From assembly GCF_008247605.1 (NCBI RefSeq), contig NZ_CP043420.1, forward strand, positions 1,426,001 through 1,490,000: DNA of 64,000 nt. Direction: 5' to 3'. This document shows positions 50,567 to 61,093 of this stretch, in pieces. The notes beneath the pieces are model-generated. The model did not search any database and was not told where the DNA came from. It saw only the letters and a program-made list of their open reading frames with translations. This stretch comes from Kushneria phosphatilytica (GTDB lineage: Bacteria > Pseudomonadota > Gammaproteobacteria > Pseudomonadales > Halomonadaceae). Numbering within the stretch: position 1 is the first letter of the stretch; each line of letters begins with the position of its first letter. Both the position numbers and the translations under genes were made by a program.

Positions 50567-51076
50567 TCAGCGCTTGGCAGTCTGCTCGTCGCTGGCATCG
50601 CGCTCGAGATACTGGCGGGTGATAGCGGGCAGCTGTTCCTCGAGCCAGCCAGCCATGGCCTTTTCCTGTTCCAGGATACCTTCACAGATACGCCGGGTTT
50701 CCTGGTCATCGACAGCCTCGGCGGCGGCAATGAGTGCCTTGTAGGTCGATATTTCGAAATGCTCGAAGGCGTAGCTGGCCTGACCACCCTTGACGACTTC
50801 ATCACTAGCCATCGAGCCACCCAGAGCCTGCCCCATGGCCGCCAGCTTGCCGCCCATATCCTTGAAGCCTGAGGTGGTTCCGCCGAGTCGTTCGATACAG
50901 CCCTTGATCTGGGCGGCCTGATCACAGGTTTCATCAATATGCTGTTCGATACGCTTGTGCAATTCTGGATAGTGCTCGATGCGACTTGCCTGGCCTCTGA
51001 GCATTTGCTCGGCCTGCTCTTCCATGGCGTGGGCATCCCTGAGCCACTGCAAGAGACGTTCTTCTGCCCTGGTCAT
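50567..51076 (-). CDS. Ferritin-like DUF892 protein, YciE/YciF family
   Basis: A 169-residue four-helix-bundle protein. Pattern: LLQWLRDAHAMEEQAEQML, HIDETCDQAAQIKGCIERLGG and FEHFEISTYKALIAAAEAV, with Glu/His spaced as in the ferritin-like family. Relatives are induced by osmotic or general stress; function is not established. AAGGAGC precedes the ATG. Confidence 0.9.
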   Translation of the reverse strand: MTRAEERLLQWLRDAHAMEEQAEQMLRGQASRIEHYPELHKRIEQHIDETCDQAAQIKGCIERLGGTTSGFKDMGGKLAAMGQALGGSMASDEVVKGGQASYAFEHFEISTYKALIAAAEAVDDQETRRICEGILEQEKAMAGWLEEQLPAITRQYLERDASDEQTAKR

Positions 51077-51161
51077 TTTTTGCTCCTTAAAAAAGACCGG
51101 ATGAGTGCTGCTCTTACAGAATAGATGCTGTACAGACGGCCGCCAGCATCAGCGGAACTCT

Positions 51162-51362
51162 TCAATGGCCGAATAACCACAGCACCAGCGAGATCGTCAC
51201 GCTGATCAGAATCATGGTGGTGATTGGAAAGAAGACGCTGAAATTCTCGCGCCGGATCACGATATCACCAGGCAGATGCCCCAGCGGCAGCCGGCTCAGC
51301 CAGGGCCAGAGGAGACCGGCGATCACGATCAGAACGCCGATAATGATCAGAGGTCGTGACAT
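51162..51362 (-). CDS. DUF2905 small membrane protein
   Basis: A 66-residue, two-TM protein with the family pattern LIIIGVLIVIAGLLWPWL, LPLGHLPGDIVIRRENFSVFFPITT and a second helix. Its role is unknown. It follows ydiJ by 28 bases on the same strand and may be co-transcribed. Confidence 0.9.
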   Translation of the reverse strand: MSRPLIIIGVLIVIAGLLWPWLSRLPLGHLPGDIVIRRENFSVFFPITTMILISVTISLVLWLFGH

Positions 51363-51390
51363 GAGCGTGTCTCCTCGATGGTAGATCCTG

Positions 51391-54300
51391 TCAGGCAGAA
51401 ACCAGCGTTCTCAACAGCGCCTGGGCGGGGTGTTGCAGCTGTTGCCGTGAGAACCGTTTAACCTGGCTGCGACAGGAGTAACCGGTCGCCAGCAATCTGT
51501 CCTGGTGCTCGCTCTGCTCGACGATCGGTTGCCACGATAGTCCGTAGATCGTCTCTGAGGTATCGCGATGGTGTGCCTCGTGACCATAGGTGCCTGACAT
51601 GCCGCAGCAGCCGCTACCCACCAGTTCGAGTTTGAGACCGAAAGCATTGAAAACCTGCTGCCAGGCTTGCCCGCTCCCCGGCGCATTGGTTTTCTCGGTA
51701 CAGTGGCTGAGCAACTGCCAGGGTGCGAGCGGATTCTGCTCGGCAACACGGCCGTGTCGGCTTAGTGTGTGGCGCTGGGTCAGCAGCCACTCCTGTAGCA
51801 GCATGACCTTGGGTACGGCTTGTTCACCCAGGGTTTTGGGGTACTCCTGACGGTAGATCAGCGTCATGGCCGGATCGATACCCACCAGTGGCACGCCGAA
51901 GCGAGCCAGCGAGCGTAGCCGCTCGGCCTGATAGCGCGCGGTGCGCTCGAAGCGGCCCAGCATGCCAAGTACTTCGCTGGGTTTACCGCCGGGATGGTAG
52001 GGCGCCACGAAGACGCGAATGTCGAGCCGTGCCAGCAGGTCAACGATATCGCGCACGACAGCGGCATCGAAATGGCTGGTGAAGGTGTCCTGCACCAGAA
52101 TCACGCTTTCTGTTTTCTGCCGCTCGGTCAATCGACCCAGCGTGGTGGGGGTGGCCGGTGGGATTCCCCACGCCTCGAGTTGCTGGTCGAGGCGGTCGAC
52201 CGACAGGGTGGGTGCATCGACCAGGCCGATGGTGCGCTTGAGCGTGCGTTGCACCCAGTGCTGTGCCAGCAGTCCGTTGTAGAGTGGCGCAATGCGGGCA
52301 AGCCATGGGGTCAGTGTTTCCAGTGAGCCCAGTAGATGATCGCGAGCGGGGCGCAGATAGCGGCCGTAATAGAGCTCGAGAAAGCGGCTGCGAAAATCCG
52401 GGACGTTCACCCGGATCGGACACTGGCCGGCGCAGGACTTGCAGGACAGGCAGCCATCCATGGCGTCATGCACCTCATGGGAAAAATCCTCCCCGCCTCG
52501 CAGAGTGTTGCGAAGCCGGTTTGGCCAGGCCAGCAGGTGTTGCCACAGTGAGCGATGACGAAGTGCCTGTGACTCTGCCAGTACATCGACGCCGTCGTTG
52601 CCCTGTCGGCGCAACCACTCGCGCATCAGGCTGGCGCGACCCTTGGGGGAGTGAACACGCTCTCGAGTGGCTTTCCATGAGGGGCACATGGCGTCATTCG
52701 GATCGTAGTTGTAACAGGCGCCATTGCCATTGCAGTAAACGGCACTCTCATAGCGTTCCCAGACCCGCTCATCGATCTGGCGATCCTGCTCGCCACGGGT
52801 AGGTACGCCATCGATGCGCAGTAGTTCATCATGACTGTCGAGCGGGGTGGCGATCTTGCCGGGATTGAGCTGATTACGTGGATCGAAAGCGGTTTTTACC
52901 TGCTGCAGTACCGGATAGAGCTCACCAAAAAAAGCCGGCGTATATTCCGACCGCACGCCCTTGCCATGTTCGCCCCACAGCAGCCCACCGTAGTGCCGGG
53001 TCAGTTCGACCACGCGATCGGAAATGAGGCGGATCAGCGCAGCCTGCTCGGGATCTTTCATGTCGATGGCTGGTCGCACATGCAGCACACCGGCATCGAC
53101 ATGACCGAACATGCCGTACTCCAGCCCATGCTCATCGAGCAGGGCGCGAAAGGCCTCGATATATTCGGCAAGGTGCTCCGGCGGCACGGCGGTATCTTCG
53201 ACAAAGGGGATCGGCCGACGCTCGCCTCGAGTATTGCCGAGCAGCCCAACGGCACGTTTGCGCATGCCGTAGATGGGCGTCATTTTTTCACGCCCGCGGG
53301 CAATGGTATGGCCCAGCCGCGTAACGCTGGTGTCTTCTTCCAGTTGACGAACGAAGGCTTCGATGCGGGCTTCCAGTCGCTGCTCGTCATCATCGTTGAA
53401 CTCGACCAGATTGATGCCACGCACAGCAGGTGAGCCGTCGTCACCGGGGGGGAAATACTCTGCCACACTGTCCCAGACGATATCCTCCATCGCCAGCATC
53501 AGCACCTTGTCATCGACGGTCTCGATCGAAGTAGGTGCGTCGATTGCATCATCCTCACCCATCAGCGTGCGAGCATCGCGAAGGGCATCCATGAAACCGG
53601 CGTAGCGGACATTGATGAGCGCGGAGTGCCGGGGTAGCGGCAGAACGTTGAGCGTGGCCTCGGCGATGAAACCCAGTGAGCCTTCCGAACCGCACAGCAG
53701 ACTGTTGAGATCGAGCCGCCCCTGCTCGTCACGCAGATGCGCCAGATCGTAACCGGTCAAACAGCGGTTGAGCGGCGGAAAGCACTCCGCAATGGTTTTG
53801 CTGTGGGTGTCGATAATGTTGCGAGCAGTGCGATGGATATCGGCGATGCGGTCGCTGCCACTGCAGAGCTCGTCGAGTTCTGCTTCTTCCCGCGCCCGGC
53901 TGGTGAAGCGCTCGCCACCGACAAGTACCGTGTCGAGTTCGAGCACATGATCGCGGGTCTTGCCGTAGGCGCGTGACCCCTGACCGCTGGCGTCGGTACT
54001 GACCATGCCGGCAATGGTGGCGCGATTGGAAGTTGACAGCTCCGGGGCAAAGAAAAGCCCATGCGGACGCAACGCTGCATTGAGCTGATCCTTGACCACT
54101 CCGGCCTGCACGCGTACCCGATGGTTCTCGGCATCGATCTCGAGGATATGATGCATGTGACGGGTGACATCCACCACGATGGCATCCGTCAGTGACTGGC
54201 CATTGGTGCCGGTGCCGCCACCACGAGGTGCGACCACGATATCCTGAAAGTCCTTCTCGGCCATCAGCCGGGCGATCAGTGCCAGATCATCACCATCGAG

Positions 54301-54471
54301 AGGGTAGAGCACGGCCTGAGGCAGACGCTGATAGATGGAGTTATCGGTCGCCAGCACTGTGCGATTGGCGTGGTCGGCGGCAATATCGCCGCGGAAACCA
54401 TGCGCTTTCAGACTGTCGAGAAAGTGCTGGTAGTGCTGCTCCAGAGCGGGGGCATCGAGCGTTTCGATCAT
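51391..54471 (-). CDS. ydiJ: FAD/4Fe-4S D-2-hydroxyglutarate dehydrogenase, YdiJ type
   Basis: A 1026-residue fusion of an FAD-linked oxidase (VVAPRGGGTGTNGQSLTDAI, FAPELSTSNRATIAGMVSTDASGQG, LWGEHGKGVRSE) with an iron-sulfur part (CLSCKSCAGQCPIRVNVP) and a C-terminal CCG-type region (VGSGCCGMSGTYGHEAHH). It aligns throughout with E. coli YdiJ (1018 residues), which oxidises D-2-hydroxyglutarate. Start MIETLDAPALEQHYQHFLDS. Divergent from serS across 241 bases. Confidence 0.94.
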   Translation of the reverse strand: MIETLDAPALEQHYQHFLDSLKAHGFRGDIAADHANRTVLATDNSIYQRLPQAVLYPLDGDDLALIARLMAEKDFQDIVVAPRGGGTGTNGQSLTDAIVVDVTRHMHHILEIDAENHRVRVQAGVVKDQLNAALRPHGLFFAPELSTSNRATIAGMVSTDASGQGSRAYGKTRDHVLELDTVLVGGERFTSRAREEAELDELCSGSDRIADIHRTARNIIDTHSKTIAECFPPLNRCLTGYDLAHLRDEQGRLDLNSLLCGSEGSLGFIAEATLNVLPLPRHSALINVRYAGFMDALRDARTLMGEDDAIDAPTSIETVDDKVLMLAMEDIVWDSVAEYFPPGDDGSPAVRGINLVEFNDDDEQRLEARIEAFVRQLEEDTSVTRLGHTIARGREKMTPIYGMRKRAVGLLGNTRGERRPIPFVEDTAVPPEHLAEYIEAFRALLDEHGLEYGMFGHVDAGVLHVRPAIDMKDPEQAALIRLISDRVVELTRHYGGLLWGEHGKGVRSEYTPAFFGELYPVLQQVKTAFDPRNQLNPGKIATPLDSHDELLRIDGVPTRGEQDRQIDERVWERYESAVYCNGNGACYNYDPNDAMCPSWKATRERVHSPKGRASLMREWLRRQGNDGVDVLAESQALRHRSLWQHLLAWPNRLRNTLRGGEDFSHEVHDAMDGCLSCKSCAGQCPIRVNVPDFRSRFLELYYGRYLRPARDHLLGSLETLTPWLARIAPLYNGLLAQHWVQRTLKRTIGLVDAPTLSVDRLDQQLEAWGIPPATPTTLGRLTERQKTESVILVQDTFTSHFDAAVVRDIVDLLARLDIRVFVAPYHPGGKPSEVLGMLGRFERTARYQAERLRSLARFGVPLVGIDPAMTLIYRQEYPKTLGEQAVPKVMLLQEWLLTQRHTLSRHGRVAEQNPLAPWQLLSHCTEKTNAPGSGQAWQQVFNAFGLKLELVGSGCCGMSGTYGHEAHHRDTSETIYGLSWQPIVEQSEHQDRLLATGYSCRSQVKRFSRQQLQHPAQALLRTLVSA

Positions 54472-54649
54472 GGGTATCGTCAGTTGGCCGGAGAAGAGCC
54501 GCCAGGCGGTAGCTCGGTCAATCCTGTGAGTGATCGGAATATCCTGACGCCAGCAGCGTCGGGGTGCAATGGCAGGTGGTGCCGGGGCGGGGATGGTTGT
54601 GACGCGGGGAATTTTCTACAATGAGCGCTTTCCCGCTGGTTGGCACTGA

Positions 54650-55996
<1,347 letters not shown>

Positions 55997-56080
55997 CACT
56001 CCCGTGAGCCTGGCCTGGGCGTATGGCGTCCGGGTGGGTATCATGGTGACTTTCATCCACGCCAACCGATCTGATCGCCC

Positions 56081-57268
56081 ATGGAAATGCTGACTCTGCA
56101 GTTGGATCCTCGTGTGCTCGATGTTCGCCTGATCGGTGGTGGGCAGGCAGCACTGGCACTGGCGCGTCAGTTGTCCGGTCTGGTAGAGCGGCTATGTGTT
56201 CATCATGAGGCACCCATGCCTGGGGTGCAGCAGCTGGTAGCGGAACATGACTGGTCGCATTCCGAGCGAATGCCGTCAGCCGGCCCCGGTCAGATCTGGT
56301 TGATTGCGACCGGCAGCGCGCACGAGGATGAGCGCTGGGCGGCCGTGGCGCATCGCGAAGGCGTGCCGGTTCTCGTGCCGAGCCTGCCGGCAGTATCCAC
56401 TGCACGACTGCCGCTTCGCGTCGGTATTCGCCCGGATGAAAGCGCGCGCCTCGGCATGAGTCGCGGTCACGTCAGCCTTGTGGGGGCCGGGCCGGGCGAT
56501 CCTGACCTGTTGACCGTAAGAGCTGTGCGTGTGCTGGAGCAGGCCGATGTGGTCATTCATGATCGGCTGGTCAGTCCGGAGATTCTGGCGTTACTCCCGG
56601 CGGATACCCGAAGGCTCTATGTTGGCAAGGCGCGTTCACAGCATAGTGTGCCCCAGGAGGGTATCAATCAGGCGCTGGTGGATTGGGCGCAGGCCGGGTT
56701 TCGGGTGGTGCGACTCAAGGGAGGCGACCCCTTCATCTTCGGGCGTGGTGGCGAAGAACTGGAAACCCTGGCGGAGGCCGGGCTCTCCTTTGAAGTGGTC
56801 CCGGGCATTACGGCAGCCTCGGGCATTTCCGCCTATGCCGGTATCCCGCTGACCCATCGCGAACATGCGCAGTCGGTACGGTTCGTGACCGGACATCTGC
56901 GCAACGGCAGCTGCGATCTGGACTGGCCAACACTGGCCGGTGCCGGACAGACCCTGGTGTTCTACATGGGGCTGGGGACACTGGCCGTTATCTGCGATGC
57001 ACTGATGAGCCATGGAATGGCACCCGAGACACCCATTGCACTGATCGAACAGGGCACGACTGCGCGTCAGCGGGTACACGTTGGTCGCCTGGATGATATG
57101 CCCGAGCGCCTCGAACACCTCACGATTGCGCCACCGACCCTGATCATTGTCGGAGGAGTTGTTGCGCTGCACGACTCTTTGGCATGGTTTGCAACGGCCA
57201 CGGCCCGCAGCCTGGGCTGGGATAGTGGTAAACATCCCACCCCATTGTCACAGGCAGGTTCCGCCTGA
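56081..57268 (+). CDS. cysG: CysG-type uroporphyrinogen-III methyltransferase with degenerate N-terminal domain
   Basis: A 395-residue protein. From about residue 129 it is a complete SAM uroporphyrinogen-III methyltransferase: [74 protein letters not shown]. The first 128 residues correspond to the precorrin-2 dehydrogenase part: [13 protein letters not shown] is kept, but the TDD motif with the catalytic Asp is replaced (IATGSAHED), and about 86 residues of central dimerisation/chelatase sequence are absent versus full CysG (457). It should make precorrin-2; oxidation and iron insertion are doubtful. Confidence 0.88.
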   Translation: MEMLTLQLDPRVLDVRLIGGGQAALALARQLSGLVERLCVHHEAPMPGVQQLVAEHDWSHSERMPSAGPGQIWLIATGSAHEDERWAAVAHREGVPVLVPSLPAVSTARLPLRVGIRPDESARLGMSRGHVSLVGAGPGDPDLLTVRAVRVLEQADVVIHDRLVSPEILALLPADTRRLYVGKARSQHSVPQEGINQALVDWAQAGFRVVRLKGGDPFIFGRGGEELETLAEAGLSFEVVPGITAASGISAYAGIPLTHREHAQSVRFVTGHLRNGSCDLDWPTLAGAGQTLVFYMGLGTLAVICDALMSHGMAPETPIALIEQGTTARQRVHVGRLDDMPERLEHLTIAPPTLIIVGGVVALHDSLAWFATATARSLGWDSGKHPTPLSQAGSA

Positions 57269-57330
57269 TCCGATTGTCGGCATGTCTGGCGGCAACTGAC
57301 TTCAGTAAACCCCTGATGCGACTTCCGGGA

Positions 57331-57534
57331 TCAGTAGAACATTCTGGGCAGGGGCACGTGCTGTGCCAATAGAATCAGCATGCAGAGTATCGAAGGGGCA
57401 AACAGCAGAAAGGCCACGAGGCTGAACCAGTACAGGCGCTCTCGCATCAGTGCCAGCCTGAAGCGTCGGTCGTGAATGCTGCGCGCTCTGGCGCGTGGGC
57501 GTAGTAATAATGGTAGCCGCCGGGTTTGCGCCAT
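57331..57534 (-). CDS. Small single-pass membrane protein, unknown
   Basis: A 67-residue protein with an Arg-rich first half (LLLRPRARARSIHDRRFR) and one hydrophobic helix (about 35-58, YWFSLVAFLLFAPSILCMLILLA). Positive-inside reasoning places the basic part in the cytosol. The start is one base after the upstream small gene's stop, so translation is likely coupled. No family recognised. Confidence 0.6.
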   Translation of the reverse strand: MAQTRRLPLLLRPRARARSIHDRRFRLALMRERLYWFSLVAFLLFAPSILCMLILLAQHVPLPRMFY

Positions 57535-57535
57535 G

Positions 57536-57751
57536 TCATTCGTCCATCAGTTGAGCCTGAATCAGCGCCTCGATGAGAAAGTCCTCGGTGGCTTCGGGGC
57601 GGGTAGCCTTCAGAATAATATAGGCTGTGCGATGAGCTGATTCGAAAGTATTCCAGGCATGATCCGGCGCATCCCTGAACTGATCCAGCCAGTCGCTGAC
57701 CCAGTCGTGGCAGGGTGTCAGGTGATCCGGGTAGTGGGGACTACACGTCAT
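57536..57751 (-). CDS. Small soluble protein, unknown
   Basis: A 71-residue acidic, His/Trp-containing protein (CHDWVSDWLDQFRDAPDHAWNTFESAHR). It resembles no family I know. It is first of a two-gene unit with the downstream membrane protein, only one base apart, which supports both being real. Confidence 0.6.
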   Translation of the reverse strand: MTCSPHYPDHLTPCHDWVSDWLDQFRDAPDHAWNTFESAHRTAYIILKATRPEATEDFLIEALIQAQLMDE

Positions 57752-57879
57752 CTTCTCTACTCCCGTTGCATCGAATCCGGCATACCGGGCGGGTGAGGCG
57801 CGCCTGAACTCATATCATGACAGATCGTCTTGCGCTTGTACCATCCTGATCATGCCACCCTGGCAGATGAGGCGTTGAT

Positions 57880-58215
57880 TCAGGGAGAAGTATCCTGCCG
57901 GGAAGATGGATGCACCTGCCGATTGGTATCGGGGGAGGGGCGCTGCGCATTGCGACGCTCTTCTCGCAGTTGCTGACGGTCCTGGCGCAGGGACTGTTCT
58001 TCGAGTCGCTGCCCGGTACGGGTACCCGCGGACATGCGATGCTCGCGACGATGAATATCAGATTGCAGTCGCTGAATGCGTTGCTGCTGTTGGGCGTTGT
58101 CAAAGCGCTGCTGGCGAGCCGAGTCGCTTTGTGAAGCGGTATCTGCCTGAGTGCCCGGCACTGCTGAGACCAGCAGGCAGAGTGTGACAAGTGTATTCCG
58201 AAGCGTTCGACTCAT
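57880..58215 (-). CDS. Small secreted Gln/Arg-rich protein
   Basis: A 111-residue protein with a signal peptide (about 1-24, cleavage after TQA) and a very polar, helical remainder rich in Gln and Arg (RQQRFDNAQQQQRIQRLQSD; QSLRQDRQQLREERR), likely a coiled coil in the periplasm. There is no family assignment. It is transcribed toward the unit ending at 57331, 128 bases away. Confidence 0.65.
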   Translation of the reverse strand: MSRTLRNTLVTLCLLVSAVPGTQADTASQSDSARQQRFDNAQQQQRIQRLQSDIHRREHRMSAGTRTGQRLEEQSLRQDRQQLREERRNAQRPSPDTNRQVHPSSRQDTSP

Positions 58216-58262
58216 GAGTTTTTCCTCGCCTCAGGGCACTCCCGCTGATGTTCCCTTATCGA

Positions 58263-58466
58263 TCAACCAGCGCGCCGATAACCGCGAAGCAGGGAGATCT
58301 CTTCCTGAAGAATCAGCTCGCGGGCGGCCTCCCGGAACTCCTTCATCGTGCACAGGCGATGACCATTACGGCAATAAAGCATCTGCTGATCGCGTACCTG
58401 ACTGCCGGGCCAGTTCAACAATACGCCGCATTCCGGGCAAACGGCGCCATTCAATCGATGCTGCAT
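58263..58466 (-). CDS. Small double-CxxC zinc-ribbon-like protein
   Basis: A 67-residue protein with Cys pairs in VCPECGVLLNW and a Cys/His in MLYCRNGHRLC, a likely zinc site, followed by a charged helix (CTMKEFREAARELILQEEISLLRG). The ATG at 58466 has an aaaggaaaa ribosome site; an upstream frame start at 58547 lacks support. It lies 47 bases upstream of the secreted small gene on the same strand. Confidence 0.6.
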   Translation of the reverse strand: MQHRLNGAVCPECGVLLNWPGSQVRDQQMLYCRNGHRLCTMKEFREAARELILQEEISLLRGYRRAG

Positions 58467-58803
58467 ATTGATTTTCCTTTCGATGGTCATCCCTGCCTGT
58501 CCGTGGCAGAGAGTCGAGCCGGCCTCATGGCGCCGATATGTGATCATACCACTGGCATCTGTCTTGCTGCGTACAAAACATGTAGATGAAATCGTCTTTT
58601 TTGTACAACTATGGTCTATTGCTGGCGGATGCGATCATGATGCAGCTACCGGATGACATAAACATGACGCCCCGGGTTGGATCAGGTGGTTCGGCGGCTT
58701 CTTCAGCTTCGGGTCAGCGACCAGGCAAAAAAATCCGAAAATGGCAGGAACTCGTCGGCTCGTGGGTACTCCAACCAGATAGCAAGACATCCTTCTGGGT
58801 TTT

Positions 58804-58831
58804 GCCCCTCGTAGTGAGGGGCCTTTCTTTC
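58804..58831 (+). terminator. Terminator hairpin in the gene-poor interval
   Basis: GCCCCTC/GAGGGGC stem (58804-58810 with 58816-58822), 5-base loop, then ctttctttc. No protein gene reads into it. Confidence 0.65.
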
Positions 58832-58849
58832 ATCCGTGTCATGCCGTAG

Positions 58850-58975
58850 CGATTCATCGATCACAAGGCGGTCAGCGGTGGAAGCATCCCTGCTTGGCTG
58901 TTTCGACCGCTGCCTGTCACAGGCGGCATTCCCTGCGTACTTGTGCCCGACAGTCCTCTGTCGGGCTTTTTTCAT
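58850..58975 (+). ncRNA. Possible structured small RNA
   Basis: Nested stems: outer GCGGTC (58868-58873) with GACCGC (58905-58910), AGC (58874-58876) with GCT (58897-58899), and AAGCA (58882-58886) with TGCTT (58891-58895); then GCCTG (58912-58916) with CAGGC (58920-58924); finally a strong intrinsic terminator. A terminator with no coding gene before it suggests a transcript. The 5' end and promoter are not identified, and no known family is recognised. Confidence 0.3.
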
Positions 58976-58978
58976 TTT
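58945..58978 (+). terminator. Strong intrinsic terminator
   Basis: GCCCGACAG/CTGTCGGGC stem (58945-58953 with 58958-58966), 4-base loop, six T then cattttta. It points along the plus strand, away from the arsB gene end. Confidence 0.9.
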
Positions 58979-59054
58979 TATTGTGAAAAAAACGTAAGGC
59001 ACTTTCCATTGCTCGCTGTCCTGGCCATGGGCCCAGCCTTTGCCGGTCATCGGC

Positions 59055-60362
59055 TCAGCGCGAGATGATGGGGAGCCAGACAACCAGGGCGAGCAGAGTG
59101 GCCAGCAGTACCGGTGGGGTAATCACGAGTCCGACCTTCATGTATTGCCCCCAACCGATTCGGTACCCCTTGCCAGAGAGAACATGCAGCCAGAGTAGGG
59201 TGGCAAGGCTGCCAATGGGCGTGAACTTGGGGCCGAGATCATTGCCGATGACATTGGCATAGACCATCAGTTGCTGGGTCAGATGGGTCACATGGGCCTG
59301 GTCGATCGCCAATGCTCCGACCAGAGTGGCGGGCATGTTGTTCATGACCGATGCCAGCAGCGCAGAGGCAAATCCGGTCCCCACGGTTGCGACTACCGGC
59401 CCCTGATGGCCTAACCACCTCAGTACATCGGCTGTGTGAGCAGTCAGCCAGGCATGCCCCAGTCCATAGACCACCAGATACATGCCCAGTGAGAACAGCA
59501 CGATCTGCCAGGGCGCGTGTTTCAGCACGCGGGCAAGCGACACCGTGGGCTGTTGCCCGGGGGATAGCCAGCGCCCGGCAATGGCCATCAGTGCCAGCGC
59601 CGCTGCCCCCATGATGAGGGCAAAGGGGACTGTCCAGCGCGCGGTTACGAACAGTGCTATCAGCAGAATGATCAGCAACGGAAAAGCCGCTCGAAACACA
59701 TGATGGTCACGAATCGCCGAAGCGGGCGTCTCCAATTGCTCGACCGGATAATGGGGCGGGACTTCACGGCGAAAATAAAGCCCCAGCACTACCAGAGTGG
59801 CGGTTAATGAGACCAGGTCGACCGGCACCATGACCTGGGCATAGCGGGCGAAGCTGATATCGAAATAGTTGGCGCTGACAATATTCACCAGATTCGAGAT
59901 CACCAGCGGCAAGCTGGTGGTATCGGCGACGAAGCCGGTAGCAATGATGAACGCCAGTGCTGCCCCGGTACTGAACTCCAGACGAATCAGAATGGCCAGT
60001 ACGATAGGTGTCAACAGCAGCGCCGCCCCGTCGTTGGCGAATACGGCGGCAATCATCGCACCCAGCATGATGAGTAGCGGGAACAGCAACCGACCGCGGC
60101 CGTTGCCCCAGCGAGCGATATGCAGTGCCGCCCAGGCAAAGAACCCGGCTTCATCCAGAATCAGCGAGATGATAATCAGCGCCACGAAGGTGAAGGTGGC
60201 GTCCCAGACGATGTGCCAGACAGTCTCGACGTCACCCCAGTTGACCACTCCGGTCGCCAGTGCCACCGCTGCACCTGCCAGTGCGCTCCAGCCGATACCC
60301 AGACCGCGGGGCTGCCAGATCACCAGCACCAGGGTGACCAGAAAGATCATGAAAGCCAGCAT
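59055..60362 (-). CDS. arsB: Arsenite efflux pump ArsB
   Basis: A 435-residue, roughly 12-TM arsenite exporter of the ArsB/NhaD-like group, close to the 429 of E. coli ArsB. Pattern: FMIFLVTLVLVIWQPRGLGIGWSA, FANDGAALLLTPIVLAIL, and NNMPATLVGALAI, NDLGPKFTPIGSLATLLWLHVL near the C-terminus. It expels arsenite made by ArsC. It is last of arsRCHB, 14 bases after arsH. Confidence 0.94.
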   Translation of the reverse strand: MLAFMIFLVTLVLVIWQPRGLGIGWSALAGAAVALATGVVNWGDVETVWHIVWDATFTFVALIIISLILDEAGFFAWAALHIARWGNGRGRLLFPLLIMLGAMIAAVFANDGAALLLTPIVLAILIRLEFSTGAALAFIIATGFVADTTSLPLVISNLVNIVSANYFDISFARYAQVMVPVDLVSLTATLVVLGLYFRREVPPHYPVEQLETPASAIRDHHVFRAAFPLLIILLIALFVTARWTVPFALIMGAAALALMAIAGRWLSPGQQPTVSLARVLKHAPWQIVLFSLGMYLVVYGLGHAWLTAHTADVLRWLGHQGPVVATVGTGFASALLASVMNNMPATLVGALAIDQAHVTHLTQQLMVYANVIGNDLGPKFTPIGSLATLLWLHVLSGKGYRIGWGQYMKVGLVITPPVLLATLLALVVWLPIISR

Positions 60363-60376
60363 GAAACCTGTACCTG

Positions 60377-61093
60377 TCAGTGCGTGCGTTGATTGACGCG
60401 CCTTGAGACCTCATCGGCGCTTTCGATTCGCTCCGAATAGCGATCGGTCAGATAGTTCGAACGCCCACGTGTCAGCCAGGTAAACTTCACCAGCTCTTCA
60501 CAGACATCGACAACGCGTCTGTAAAGTGGCGAATCCTTCATCCGCCCGTCATCATCGAACTCATTGAACGCCTTCGGTACCGAAGACTGGTTGGGGATAG
60601 TCAGCATGCGCATCCAGCGTCCGAGAATGCGCAACTGATTAACGGCATTGAAACTCTGACTGCCCCCGGAGACCTCCATGATCGCCAGCGTTTTGCCCTG
60701 GGTCGGGCGCACGCCACCCAACGCAAGCGGTATCCAGTCGATCTGCGTTTTCATGATGCCGGTCATGGCACCATGACGTTCTGGCGTGACCCATACCATG
60801 CCTTCGCTCCACTCGGCCAGCTCGCGCAGCTTTTGCACCTTCGGATGTTCGGCCTCGCTGTCATCGGGTAGTGGCAACCCGGAAGGATTGAAGGTGCGCA
60901 CCTCACAACCGAACCATCGCAACAGGTGTCCCGCTTCTTCAGAGAGCAGACGTGAATAGGAGCGATCGCGCAACGAACCATACAGCACCAGAATACGAGG
61001 GGCGTGGCGTGGTGCATTCGGGTCAGCCAGGGCATCGACGTCGATGGGCTGTAATTGTTCGACATCGATATTGGGCAACGAAGCTGAGGTCAT
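60377..61093 (-). CDS. arsH: ArsH, NADPH-dependent FMN oxidoreductase
   Basis: A 238-residue flavodoxin-like flavoprotein. [23 protein letters not shown] binds FMN phosphate; [24 protein letters not shown] and [21 protein letters not shown] are characteristic. ArsH oxidises trivalent organoarsenicals to less toxic pentavalent forms. The start overlaps the arsC stop by ATGA. Confidence 0.94.
   Translation of the reverse strand: MTSASLPNIDVEQLQPIDVDALADPNAPRHAPRILVLYGSLRDRSYSRLLSEEAGHLLRWFGCEVRTFNPSGLPLPDDSEAEHPKVQKLRELAEWSEGMVWVTPERHGAMTGIMKTQIDWIPLALGGVRPTQGKTLAIMEVSGGSQSFNAVNQLRILGRWMRMLTIPNQSSVPKAFNEFDDDGRMKDSPLYRRVVDVCEELVKFTWLTRGRSNYLTDRYSERIESADEVSRRVNQRTH

Larger units (their letters stand above)
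58467..59054. other. Gene-poor interval of 588 bases upstream of arsB's end
   Basis: No convincing protein gene. It contains an inverted repeat GTACAAAA (58571-58578) / TTTTGTAC (58599-58606), two plus-strand terminator hairpins and a stretch of nested stems (listed separately). Weak frames at 58586-58849 (+) and 58703-59083 (-) have no protein-like pattern. Confidence 0.6.

Noticed and set aside
58586..58849. 87-codon plus-strand frame in the gap before arsB
   Set aside because: No ribosome site or conserved-looking pattern, and it runs through a terminator hairpin.
58703..59083. 126-codon minus-strand frame overlapping the arsB end
   Set aside because: Runs through both terminator hairpins and has no protein-like features.
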